The notes under the pieces are model-generated. The model made no database searches, was not told the DNA's origin, and saw only the letters and a program-made list of their open reading frames with translations. A program made the position numbers and the translations under genes. Shown here in pieces: positions 8,238 through 15,354 of a DNA stretch of 64,000 nt (the first letter of the stretch is position 1; each line of letters starts with the position of its first letter). The stretch lies in assembly GCA_021740785.1 (NCBI GenBank), contig JAIOZI010000010.1, forward strand, positions 1 to 64,000. The letters run 5' to 3'. Origin of the DNA: Melioribacteraceae bacterium. GTDB lineage: Bacteria; Bacteroidota; Ignavibacteria; Ignavibacteriales; Melioribacteraceae.

Positions 8238-8269
8238 TCCCTGGTAATTTTTATGGACTTTACTAGGGA
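8238..8269. repeat. Imperfect inverted repeat next to attL
   Basis: TCCCTGGTAA (8238-8247) and TTACTAGGGA (8260-8269) are inverted copies with one mismatch, about 80 bp inside attL. This could be an integrase or accessory-factor arm site. Weakly supported. Confidence 0.35.
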
Positions 8270-8313
8270 CTTTTCACTATTCAAAGAACTTTACTTAGTC
8301 GATTCATTTAAAT

Positions 8314-8377
8314 AAAAAAAGCCGGTTAGGAAAAGCGAGGGAGTCCAAGCCCTTTTAAAACCTAACCAGCTTTTTTC
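8314..8377. terminator. Strong bidirectional hairpin terminator inside the element
   Basis: AAAAAAAGCCGGTTAGG ... CCTAACCAGCTTTTTT, a ~13-bp stem with one mismatch, flanked by A-run and T-run. It would stop transcription in either direction between attL and the replication genes. The loop contains a further GGG/CCC pairing. Confidence 0.75.
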
Positions 8378-8588
8378 ATATATAGAGAAACTTTTCATTT
8401 GTTGGACTTTTCCGCTTTTGTTATTACTTCAATATAAATAAAAAGTAATGATAAATTCAACTACTTCCAAAAGACAGGAACAGGTAAGAACTTTACTATA
8501 AAAAACTAGCGGTCTTTTGAACGTCTCTGGATTCCGCTTTTATATTACTCAGAAAGTACCTTTTGATTTTTACCACCCCCCACCCCCT

Positions 8589-8727
8589 GTCTTAACTTCT
8601 TAACTACTCTGTTTATTATATATTATTATTATATTTATTTAGAAAACACAAAGAAAACAAAGAAAAATAGAACGGAGTACTTAAGACAAACAAAGTCTTA
8701 AGTAGGTCTTAAGTACGTCTTATGTAC
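8589..8727 (+). repeat. Iteron cis-element A (possible replication origin)
   Basis: In order: GTCTTAACTTCTTAACTAC (8589-8607), an AT-only-like tract (~8609-8640), an inverted 11-mer GTACTTAAGAC (8677-8687), a 7-nt spacer AAACAAA, then three abutting 11-mers GTCTTAAGTAG, GTCTTAAGTAC, GTCTTATGTAC (8695-8727). It lies just past the stop of the DUF3987 gene and is preceded by a C-rich tract (CCACCCCCCACCCCC). The same arrangement recurs inverted at 13514-13650. The rest of the 8159-8733 gap holds no gene that I can support. Confidence 0.7.
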
Positions 8728-8733
8728 TACAGC

Positions 8734-10098
8734 TCATTTAGTCCGGTAAAAAGTTACATACCTATTTATTTGATTTTTTTCTTTTACTTCCTCAATCAAA
8801 TCCTTTTCTTTTAAGTTGGTTAGAATTTCGTCCAAATCTTTCGCCTTACCTTTAAAATTATTCATTAAGTCCGATCTTAAAATTTTGCCTTTATACTTTG
8901 AAATTATGGATAAGATTCTTTGTTCTTTGATTTCAAATTTATTATCGATTAATTCATTATTAAGTAATTTTTCTACATTCCGTTTATAATATTCAGCTAT
9001 TAGAATTCCATCTTTCATATCATTCAATTCAACTACTTTTCTTTGTTCCGTTATTGCAATCAACCCCGCAAACTTTAAGGAATAGATTAGTAATCTAGCC
9101 TTGAAACTTAATTCATTATCATTAGCTGAATTTAACAGTTCTTTATAGCTCTCATTATCATATATTTTATGATAATCAGCAGCATCTTTTGTAATTGTAA
9201 GTTCTATTATATCATTGATAGAAACTAAATAATCATATATTTCCCGTGTGTTGATATATCGATCTGATCTTTTAGTCAAATTCGAAAGTTCCAATAAAGG
9301 AATATGTGGTTTATCTGGAAAGTTATGTATTGAATAAATAAATCTTGCAAAGAAACCCGATCTCAAATCAGTTTCAGTACTATGTTCTTTTATCCAGTCG
9401 ATTGTACTAGCTCCCAAAATACTGATATATGGTCTCTCTAAAAGTGTGTTCTCTTTTGTTACTCTTGAAACTTCATAACTATCCGGTACATCATAAATAG
9501 TTGTTAAAAATTGCTTTGCGTCCGCACTGTAACCCCGATTAAGTTGTAAAAGGAAACTCCCAAATTCTGAATGAGTTAATAGCCCTCTATCTGAACATGC
9601 TAGTATCTCTGATAAAGATTCAATTGTACTATCTTGTGGTAAAAGAATATGCTTTCTAATCGGTTTAATTATAGTTGATTTACTTTGCTTATTCCCCGAA
9701 GTTTCAAGTTCTCTTTGGTATTGTGATACCGCTTTTTTATACTCGTGAAAATTTTTTGTTTCAATTCTCTGTAAATCTTGTTTCACTATATTTAATGCTG
9801 TAGTCTTTTTCATTATTGTGGAACGTCCGATTATAACAGCCCAAACGTTAAGATGAATCAACATTGAATCAGTGATTTTAAAATAAACATTTTTACCAAC
9901 AGCCCCCGAAAGGCTTGCTAAAGTTCCTGTCAATAAATATTCAAGTGGACTAGAAGAAATTGAATCATAATATAATATCATTCGTTTGAATGCAGTATTA
10001 CTAAGTCTATTGATGTCAAATCTAACCTCAGTCTCTTTTGATGAATTTATTTTTTTTACTTCTATATTCTCGTTTCCTAATAAGTGATTATTTTGCAT
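8734..10098 (-). CDS. DUF3987-like replicative helicase/ATPase of the element
   Basis: A 454-aa protein resembling the DUF3987 family, which pairs with Toprim primases in integrated elements and phages. A P-loop-like segment, GRSTIMKKTT (residues 91-100), departs from the canonical GxxGxGKT but keeps KKTT. Further family-like stretches are LLTHSEFGSFL and LERPYISILGASTIDWI, then RSGFFARFIYS. The C-terminal ~100 residues look like a winged-helix DNA-binding domain (KGKAKDLDEILTNLKEKDLI). The start overlaps the primase stop by 11 nt, so the two are translationally coupled. Expected role: unwinding or loading at the element origin. Confidence 0.7.
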   Translation of the reverse strand: MQNNHLLGNENIEVKKINSSKETEVRFDINRLSNTAFKRMILYYDSISSSPLEYLLTGTLASLSGAVGKNVYFKITDSMLIHLNVWAVIIGRSTIMKKTTALNIVKQDLQRIETKNFHEYKKAVSQYQRELETSGNKQSKSTIIKPIRKHILLPQDSTIESLSEILACSDRGLLTHSEFGSFLLQLNRGYSADAKQFLTTIYDVPDSYEVSRVTKENTLLERPYISILGASTIDWIKEHSTETDLRSGFFARFIYSIHNFPDKPHIPLLELSNLTKRSDRYINTREIYDYLVSINDIIELTITKDAADYHKIYDNESYKELLNSANDNELSFKARLLIYSLKFAGLIAITEQRKVVELNDMKDGILIAEYYKRNVEKLLNNELIDNKFEIKEQRILSIISKYKGKILRSDLMNNFKGKAKDLDEILTNLKEKDLIEEVKEKNQINRYVTFYRTK

Positions 10099-11230
10099 TG
10101 AAATACTCCGTTAAATCTTTGTGGACTTTTAACTTAATTACATTTATAGGTCTATCAAAAAGCATTGAAATTTTATCGATTGCTTTTTGTCCCGCCTCAT
10201 CAGAATCAAAAGCCAAATAATTATTATAATACTTTATGATGTTGATTTGATTTTGTGGAAAGTTTGAAACTCCCGGAACTCCAATTGCATAAAGCCCGGT
10301 TTGATTTGTTATAATTGCGTCAAATTCCCCCTCTGTTATAATCAAATCTTCAAAAGCTCTCATCTTTTTTAGTATATCAACATTATAAAATCTTTTTGGA
10401 GAGAGAGTAAGAGTCCAATTGTTTAGACCAATATATTTTCCAAAATTATCCGGTTTAAAATTGCCCTCATAGAAATAACGTCCTCTAAGATATACGATCT
10501 TACCGTTTTCTATATATGGTATTATTAACCGGTGTTTAGTGAATAGAAAATATTTGTTCTTGAAAAAACCCGAAATTCTGATTTCATCTTTTGTAAAATT
10601 ATCCTTCAGAAAATCAATCGTATCTTTAACGCTGTGGATATTGAAAATTTTGAATTCACTTATAGAATTATCGTTTAATCCTCTTTGTGTTCCGGTTAGA
10701 TAAGAATATATATTTTCATCAATTCCTTTTGATTTACAAAATTGATATACCGCCTCATAAATTTTCGATTGAATGATTTTACGGTTAATCAGAATTGTTT
10801 CAAAAGCCAATTTTTCAGATGTGGTTCGGTCTAGCTTTTTATCAAATTGGCTTACCGCAGCTTTTTCATCAAATAATTCTTTTTCACTTTCCAACAATTT
10901 ATATTGATCATTGATTGAATACTTTACTAAGTTAATTGTTTCATCAGATTGTTTATTTTTATTGTAATTGTTTTCTATGCCGAAAACTTCTGCTAGTTCT
11001 TTTATCGATTGTTTAACTTCGATCTTGTGATAATCAGCATAGAATTTTATAACATCCCCGCCGGTATCGGTTGCAAAACAGAAATAAGTATTTGTAGCCG
11101 GGTATATTTTCAGACTAGCAGTTTTTTCTTGTTTGTAGATAGAATGAATGAAATTACTTCTGTTAGGTCGGATCCCCAAATATGAAAGTAATTGTTCTAT
11201 GCTGATTCTATTTTTTATTTCATCTATCAT
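10088..11230 (-). CDS. Toprim (DnaG-like) primase of the element
   Basis: A 380-aa primase. The N-terminal ~80 residues fold like the CHC2 zinc-finger domain (ISIEQLLSYLGIRP, KTASLKIYP, FATDTGGDVIKFYAD), but most metal ligands are lost. FIHSIY stands where CPFH is usual and YFCFAT where CxxC is usual. A linker region follows, then a Toprim domain with the catalytic Glu in LIITEGEFDAI (~residue 287) and the DxD in LAFDSDEAGQKA. The start overlaps the preceding gene by 4 nt. It synthesises primers for replication of the excised element, probably together with the DUF3987 protein. Confidence 0.82.
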   Translation of the reverse strand: MIDEIKNRISIEQLLSYLGIRPNRSNFIHSIYKQEKTASLKIYPATNTYFCFATDTGGDVIKFYADYHKIEVKQSIKELAEVFGIENNYNKNKQSDETINLVKYSINDQYKLLESEKELFDEKAAVSQFDKKLDRTTSEKLAFETILINRKIIQSKIYEAVYQFCKSKGIDENIYSYLTGTQRGLNDNSISEFKIFNIHSVKDTIDFLKDNFTKDEIRISGFFKNKYFLFTKHRLIIPYIENGKIVYLRGRYFYEGNFKPDNFGKYIGLNNWTLTLSPKRFYNVDILKKMRAFEDLIITEGEFDAIITNQTGLYAIGVPGVSNFPQNQINIIKYYNNYLAFDSDEAGQKAIDKISMLFDRPINVIKLKVHKDLTEYFNAK

Positions 11231-11736
11231 TTTCGTAAATAGGACTGCATCTTTATATCATAATTCATTTTACTATTAACAATATCTACAAAAGCAAAAA
11301 GCATCGAATCCACAAACCAATTCTTTTGTTTTAGATGAAGAATTTCCTCGATTAGCTTTAACGGTGTATCAACTTCATTCCAGTCAATAAAATATGTTGC
11401 ATCATTAATAATTCTTATTATTATACCGCTATCAGTAACAGTAAATTTTTTGAGTGTTTCGGCTTTGCTCTCAATAACTTTATTACAAAGAGATTGGTAA
11501 TCCTCACTGTTATCATTTTGGTGTTTTATTAATTGCCAAAATTCATCATCTGAAATACTCACATTGAATAAACCTTCAAGAAAAAGTTTCAGAACGCTGA
11601 AATTAAGTTTCCTAAACTCAAAATCATTGTTACTTTTTTTCGTACGATAAAGAATTGATTCTGGATAAAGTAAAAATTTGAACTCATAATTATCGTTTAA
11701 GTAACCCGTTATTTTTTGTCTGTCTTGTGTTTGCAT
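11227..11736 (-). CDS. Unknown element protein between integrase 1 and primase
   Basis: Not recognised. A 169-aa soluble, mixed-charge protein starting MQTQDRQKITGYLNDNYEFK. The ATG at 11736 is preferred because GGGGG sits 8 nt upstream; a longer frame from 11769 would overlap the integrase. The start is 1 nt behind the integrase stop (TAA A ATG), and its end overlaps the primase start by 4 nt, so it belongs to the integrase-primase operon. The position suggests a replication accessory or regulatory role, but no motif supports a specific function. Confidence 0.7.
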   Translation of the reverse strand: MQTQDRQKITGYLNDNYEFKFLLYPESILYRTKKSNNDFEFRKLNFSVLKLFLEGLFNVSISDDEFWQLIKHQNDNSEDYQSLCNKVIESKAETLKKFTVTDSGIIIRIINDATYFIDWNEVDTPLKLIEEILHLKQKNWFVDSMLFAFVDIVNSKMNYDIKMQSYLRK

Positions 11737-11737
11737 T

Positions 11738-12697
11738 TTATACCCCCTTGATTTTTTGATAATTATCATTTAATCGATTTACAGCATTGATTAAATTTTC
11801 ATTATTCATTTTTGCGTAATACTTTTGTGTTAATCTTATATCCGAATGCCCCAATAAAATTTGAATTTCGTGGATAGGGCAATCCCTGTAAACTAATTCA
11901 CTTGCGAAGGTTCGTCTTAGTGCCTGAAAGGAATATCTGTTATTTAATCCCGAATCTTTGACAGCTCGTTTAAACTTTTTTGAAACGTAATCTTCATTTA
12001 TTTTAACGCCGGGTATCCGGTAAAAAACATATTCCGGTTTATTGATCTTTCTTACTATTGGATAACGAGAGGAGAGCACTTTAAAACAATTTTCATTAAT
12101 AGGAATGATTCTATTCTTTTTTGATTTAGTTATGAATGAATCCCGGTTTTCAACATTAATAATACTTTCCGATAAAGAAATTGATTTCCATTGTAAATTA
12201 ACCAATTCGCCTAATCTCATACCGGTGTTTACAGCAACAGAAACAATATCATTAATCACGTTTTCTTTGATGTTGGATTGAATGATTTCTAATTCATTTT
12301 TGGGTATAGTAATAATATCTCTTTCCGGTATACGTGGTTTTTTAACTTTATTAAAAGGATTTTCAAATATGTAATTCCATTGGAGAGCTTTATTGAAAGC
12401 AGCACTTAAATGGTTGTAATATTGTAATGCAGATGAAGGAGCTCTTGAATATACTTCACTGATAAAAGAATCACTAGTTTTTACATCAATGTCTTTTAAT
12501 TGTTGATTCCCGGTATATCTTATTAATTGATTGAAAGAACATTTTGCGGTTTTTATAGTTTTATTACTTCTCATAGATGCATTATATCTTATATACTCAT
12601 CTCGAAAGGACTCTAATGTTACAACTTTATCATTAGTCAGTCGAAGTAATAACTCCTTATAGTCATTCGCTAATTTTAATATTTCATCTTGATTCAT
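11738..12697 (-). CDS. Tyrosine recombinase 1 (short form)
   Basis: A phage-type site-specific recombinase of ~319 aa. Catalytic positions: Arg in TGMRLGEL, Lys in TKSKKNR, box II QALRRTF where the usual His-x-x-Arg has Gln for His, then LLGHSDIRLTQKYY with the second His and nucleophilic Tyr. A SAM-like core-binding domain (SFISEVYSRAPSSALQYYNH) precedes the catalytic domain. It lacks the N-terminal arm-binding segment present in its paralogue at 14022-15065. ATG 12697 is taken; a TTG at 12721 would add eight residues and overlaps an inverted repeat. The pair share long identical stretches. Confidence 0.85.
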   Translation of the reverse strand: MNQDEILKLANDYKELLLRLTNDKVVTLESFRDEYIRYNASMRSNKTIKTAKCSFNQLIRYTGNQQLKDIDVKTSDSFISEVYSRAPSSALQYYNHLSAAFNKALQWNYIFENPFNKVKKPRIPERDIITIPKNELEIIQSNIKENVINDIVSVAVNTGMRLGELVNLQWKSISLSESIINVENRDSFITKSKKNRIIPINENCFKVLSSRYPIVRKINKPEYVFYRIPGVKINEDYVSKKFKRAVKDSGLNNRYSFQALRRTFASELVYRDCPIHEIQILLGHSDIRLTQKYYAKMNNENLINAVNRLNDNYQKIKGV

Positions 12698-12708
12698 GTA
12701 TAAACCAA

Positions 12709-12770
12709 AACAGCCTTTCAAAATTCTTTGACTATTGGTGGGTATAGTCTCCGAATCTCAAAAGGCTGTT
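12709..12770. promoter_or_regulatory. Inverted repeat over the integrase 1 leader
   Basis: AACAGCCTTT (12709-12718) and AAAGGCTGTT (12761-12770) are perfect 10-bp inverted copies ~42 bp apart, directly upstream of the integrase start. On the transcript the arms would pair and be followed by TTTTGGTTT, resembling an attenuator. It could also be a recombination site. Confidence 0.4.
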
Positions 12771-12799
12771 ATTCGTGTATAATATTTCTCTTAGCCCAC

Positions 12800-12837
12800 C
12801 GCTAGAATGTCAAAACTATTAAGAACATTTTCTAGCG
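12800..12837. terminator. Hairpin downstream of the unknown 195-aa gene
   Basis: CGCTAGAA(TGT) ... (ACA)TTTTCTAGCG forms an 8-bp perfect stem extendable past a bulge. It lies ~70 bp beyond the stop of the gene at 12906-13493 and before integrase 1. There is no T-tract, so termination is only a possibility. Confidence 0.4.
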
Positions 12838-12905
12838 AAAACTAATCGATTATTTATATCATTTCATTCCTTTAACTTCCCCCAAATTCCCTAAAATTCC
12901 CCATG

Positions 12906-13493
12906 TTATTTGTAACGTTTTTTATAACTCTCGTATAGTTGCTCCTTTGTACCGCCTGGAAAATGCTCAAAAGTATATTTATCAAATAATCGAAATACAC
13001 AATCTTTCTCACCTTTATATTCTGTTTTATTATTTTCGTATTCATGTTCAACTATCTCCATGCAAAATTCTTTTTTAGTGCCCTTCCAAATCTTTCTTGA
13101 TTTATTTTCGAGTATTATATCACTGATATCAGTATTTTCTTTATCGTTTTTATGTTCTTTCTTAGTTAAACTCTCCCGTAATTCTTCAGCTTCCCAATTT
13201 TCAATAAACCATTTCAAAAATATTATATTTTGTCGCAGCTTATTATAGGTACTAGGTTCTTTCTTTTGTAATGGTATTTGATTTTTATAGACTTTTCTTA
13301 TTGTAACCTTTTTTCTTTTTCTTTCCGGCAAGTCAAGAGAATCAAACTGTTCTTTGTAGAATTTATACGCTTCCTTTAGTCCCTCAATTGTAAAATCGAA
13401 TGGTTTTCCGGTTTTTTCATAATCGGTCTTGATTTCTTTTAAAAATCTCAGCTCCTTACTTTTGAGATTTTCAATGAATAAGTTCTCCACCAT
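12906..13493 (-). CDS. Unknown highly charged element protein
   Basis: Not recognised. A 195-aa protein, very Lys/Glu rich and predicted mostly helical, with no membrane segment. It begins MVENLFIENLKSKELRFLKE. A central stretch (RKRKKVTIRKVYKNQIPLQK) is basic enough to bind nucleic acid. AGGTGGG precedes the ATG at a good distance. It lies directly downstream of cis-element B, so the iterons could be operators for this gene. Candidate roles are excision factor, replication initiator or cargo; none is supported by a motif. Confidence 0.6.
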   Translation of the reverse strand: MVENLFIENLKSKELRFLKEIKTDYEKTGKPFDFTIEGLKEAYKFYKEQFDSLDLPERKRKKVTIRKVYKNQIPLQKKEPSTYNKLRQNIIFLKWFIENWEAEELRESLTKKEHKNDKENTDISDIILENKSRKIWKGTKKEFCMEIVEHEYENNKTEYKGEKDCVFRLFDKYTFEHFPGGTKEQLYESYKKRYK

Positions 13494-13513
13494 AATTTAC
13501 CCACCTAAATTAT

Positions 13514-13650
13514 GTAGTTAAGAAAATAAAGTAGTAGTTAAGACGTAATTAAGACACGGTTTGTCTTAACTACTACTAGACCAAAATATTTATTTATTTA
13601 CTATAAATCAAATATTCTGCATGCTGAATTAGTAATTAAGAAGTTAAGAC
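13514..13650 (-). repeat. Iteron cis-element B (inverted copy of element A)
   Basis: Read on the minus strand from 13650: GTCTTAACTTCTTAATTAC (18 of 19 bases as in A), an AT-rich tract (~13583-13618), an inverted 11-mer GTAGTTAAGAC (13573-13563), a 7-nt spacer AAACCGT, then abutting 11-mers GTCTTAATTAC and GTCTTAACTAC (13555-13534) and a partial copy TTCTTAACTAC (13524-13514). It occupies the gap between the RHH-like gene and the 195-aa gene. Confidence 0.7.
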
Positions 13651-13709
13651 AACTTAGGGAGTACTTTCAAGTTTTCTGTCATTTCTTCAACTGATTTCAG
13701 CTTTACTTT

Positions 13710-13952
13710 TTAATTAGTTCTGGAAATCTTCTTTTCGTTTTTTCTGCATAAGTTATTATTTCTGTTTTTTGGAAGAACAACTTCTACATGATTTAAAATA
13801 CTGTTTAAAATATTTGATGTACTTCTACCGGTTTTAGAAGATAAATCAATAAGATATTTCGAATTTTCTGAATTTAACACTACGCTGAATCCTTGTTCTT
13901 TTTCCGAATTTTCTGAATTTAACATTACGCTGATTCCTTGCTCTTTTTTCAT
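13710..13952 (-). CDS. Small ribbon-helix-helix-like protein with duplicated N-terminal strand
   Basis: An 80-aa protein. The segment SVVLNSENSKYLIDLSSKTG followed by RSTSNILNSILNHV has the strand-helix-turn-helix pattern of ribbon-helix-helix (Arc/CopG-like) DNA-binding proteins. The N-terminus carries the strand unit twice: EQGISVMLNSENSEK and EQGFSVVLNSENSK, with matching repetition in the DNA (13858-13948). AAGGAG lies 9 nt before the ATG. It sits beside cis-element B and is a candidate for the iteron-binding protein, acting as copy control or repressor. The family call is by pattern only. Confidence 0.65.
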   Translation of the reverse strand: MKKEQGISVMLNSENSEKEQGFSVVLNSENSKYLIDLSSKTGRSTSNILNSILNHVEVVLPKNRNNNLCRKNEKKISRTN

Positions 13953-14021
13953 TTGTCCTACTCCTTATATTATTTTTGTTAAAAAGTCTCATCTCGTCTA
14001 AGTATTGGCGAAATTAGACCA

Positions 14022-15065
14022 TTATTTTACCTGCTTTAAACTTTCCGAATTCGACAATAATTCTACAGCATCGAATAAATTAGAATTCTGTAAATGTGAA
14101 TATATTTGAGTTACTCTAAAATCAGAATGCCCCAATAATTTTTGAACGGTTAACAAAGAACATCCCCTCTGTACCAAATTACTAGCGAATGAGTGCCGTA
14201 AAGAATGAAAATGGATTTTGTCATTTAATCCCGCTTTCCTAACTGATTTTTTAAATTTCTTTGAAACAAAATCAACATTCAATTTAACGCCGGGTATACG
14301 GTAAAAAACATAATCAATTTGATTGATCTTTCTTACAGTTGGATAACGAGTCGAGAGGACTTCAAATAATTTTTTATTTATCGGAACAATTCTTTCTTTT
14401 TTGCTTTTAGTCGTGAATGTTTCGGAGTGTTCAACTTTTATGATTCTTTCAGTTAGTGAAATTGATTTCCAGTCCAAAGTTAGAATTTCGCCTAAACGTA
14501 AACCGGTATAAAAACCAAATATGAATAAATCCCTTAGATAAGGTTCTTTAGTGTTGTTACAAATTAATTCTAATTCCATATCGGTAATGAAAACCGGGAA
14601 AGATACTTTTACTCGTGGTGGTTTAATTTTACTAAAAGGATTGTTTTGTAAGTAATTCCATTGGAGAGCTTTATTAAAAGCAGCTTTTAAAATTCGATAA
14701 TATGTTAATGCACTTTGTGGAGCTCTTGAATATACTTCACTAATAAAAGAATCAATTGATTTTATAGTTATGTTTTTTAATTGCGGATTCTCGATAAAGT
14801 TTATGAATTGTTTGAATGCAACATTTACAGTTCTTTTATAGCTCTCCGATCTAATCCCGGAAATATAATTTTTATACTCATCTCTGAATTGAAAAAGGGA
14901 AAGGTTTGTTTCTTTAGGTTTTGTCTTTAGATGTTGTTCAAATTCAGATAGGAATTTTAACGCCTCTGATTTTATTTTTGTTTTTGTGCTTTTGGATGTA
15001 GGTTTTTCGTCTCTCTCATATATGATCTGATAAAATGGAGACTTGTTATTTTTTGTTAAATACAT
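14022..15065 (-). CDS. Tyrosine recombinase 2 (full-length integrase)
   Basis: The 347-aa integrase next to attR, the usual place for the gene that drives integration. N-terminal residues 1-~50 form an arm-binding-type segment (KSPFYQIIYERDEKPTSKST), followed by the core-binding domain and a catalytic domain. All catalytic residues are present: Arg in TGLRLGEI, Lys in TKSKKER, HSLRH in box II, LLGHSDFRVTQIYSH with the Tyr. AGGAG precedes the ATG by 9 nt. It is a clear paralogue of integrase 1, with long shared blocks such as YVFYRIPGVK. This is the most likely enzyme for tRNA-Thr integration. Confidence 0.92.
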   Translation of the reverse strand: MYLTKNNKSPFYQIIYERDEKPTSKSTKTKIKSEALKFLSEFEQHLKTKPKETNLSLFQFRDEYKNYISGIRSESYKRTVNVAFKQFINFIENPQLKNITIKSIDSFISEVYSRAPQSALTYYRILKAAFNKALQWNYLQNNPFSKIKPPRVKVSFPVFITDMELELICNNTKEPYLRDLFIFGFYTGLRLGEILTLDWKSISLTERIIKVEHSETFTTKSKKERIVPINKKLFEVLSTRYPTVRKINQIDYVFYRIPGVKLNVDFVSKKFKKSVRKAGLNDKIHFHSLRHSFASNLVQRGCSLLTVQKLLGHSDFRVTQIYSHLQNSNLFDAVELLSNSESLKQVK

Positions 15066-15121
15066 ATTGAAAACTCCTGAATCTATAAGTAAAATTCTAT
15101 GGAGTTTGAAAAAAAGTTTTG

Positions 15122-15144
15122 ATTTTAAGTCCTATTCTTAAAAT
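15122..15144. repeat. Short inverted repeat next to attR
   Basis: ATTTTAAG (15122-15129) and CTTAAAAT (15137-15144) form a perfect inverted repeat 10 bp from the attR core. It may be an integrase or excisionase arm site. Confidence 0.3.
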
Positions 15145-15153
15145 ACCTGTTTT

Positions 15154-15200
15154 CTCGTAATGAATAGGTCGCCGGTTCGATTCCGGTGGGCGGCTCGTGA
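15154..15200 (+). repeat. attR: 47-bp direct repeat (tRNA-Thr 3' half only)
   Basis: Identical to 8112-8158. Only the tRNA 3' half (from the anticodon loop) is present, so this is not a functional tRNA gene. Confidence 0.93.
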
Positions 15201-15206
15201 AGATAG

Positions 15207-15240
15207 AAACCCTCAATTCAACGAGGGTTTTGCTGTTTTA
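15207..15240 (+). terminator. Terminator of the original tRNA-Thr transcript
   Basis: AAACCCTC-AATTCAAC-GAGGGTTT followed by TGCTGTTTT. It lies 6 bp beyond attR and would follow tRNA-Thr directly in the element-free chromosome. Confidence 0.8.
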
Positions 15241-15287
15241 AAAGATATTCAATCCATATTAAGTTTTTCCCACTCATTTATTTTTGG

Positions 15288-15349
15288 TTGACATTATTGC
15301 GAAAACTGTTTAGTTTTTACTGTTTCAAAAATTTCAAACATATAAAACG
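15288..15349 (+). promoter_or_regulatory. Promoter/operator region of the MarR/GbsR-like regulator
   Basis: TTGACA at 15288 is followed by GTTT-N10-AAAC (15322-15339) and then ATATAAAACG. Over ~28 bp this block matches the one ahead of the fabG-like gene at about 22 positions, suggesting a shared operator and autoregulation. Confidence 0.5.
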
Positions 15350-15354
15350 TACTG

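Larger units (their letters stand above)
8112..15200. mobile_element. Integrative genetic element in tRNA-Thr (~7 kb)
   Basis: Bounded by 47-bp direct repeats derived from the tRNA-Thr 3' half. Nearly all genes read on the minus strand: integrase 2, RHH-like protein, unknown, integrase 1, unknown, primase, DUF3987 helicase. The content (tyrosine recombinases plus its own replication initiation genes, no relaxase, no capsid or tail genes) resembles a phage satellite or a minimal non-self-transmissible integrative element. After excision the tRNA gene would be followed directly by the hairpin terminator now at 15207-15240, the likely original arrangement. Confidence 0.88.

Noticed and set aside
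8566-8588. A G-quadruplex or regulatory C-tract (CCACCCCCCACCCCC)
   Set aside because: Only two C-runs are long enough, so a stable four-run quadruplex is not supported. It is mentioned only as part of the iteron region.
15154-15195. A second tRNA-Thr gene
   Set aside because: Only the 3' half from the anticodon loop is present and there is no 5' acceptor or D-arm. It is the attR copy made by integration.
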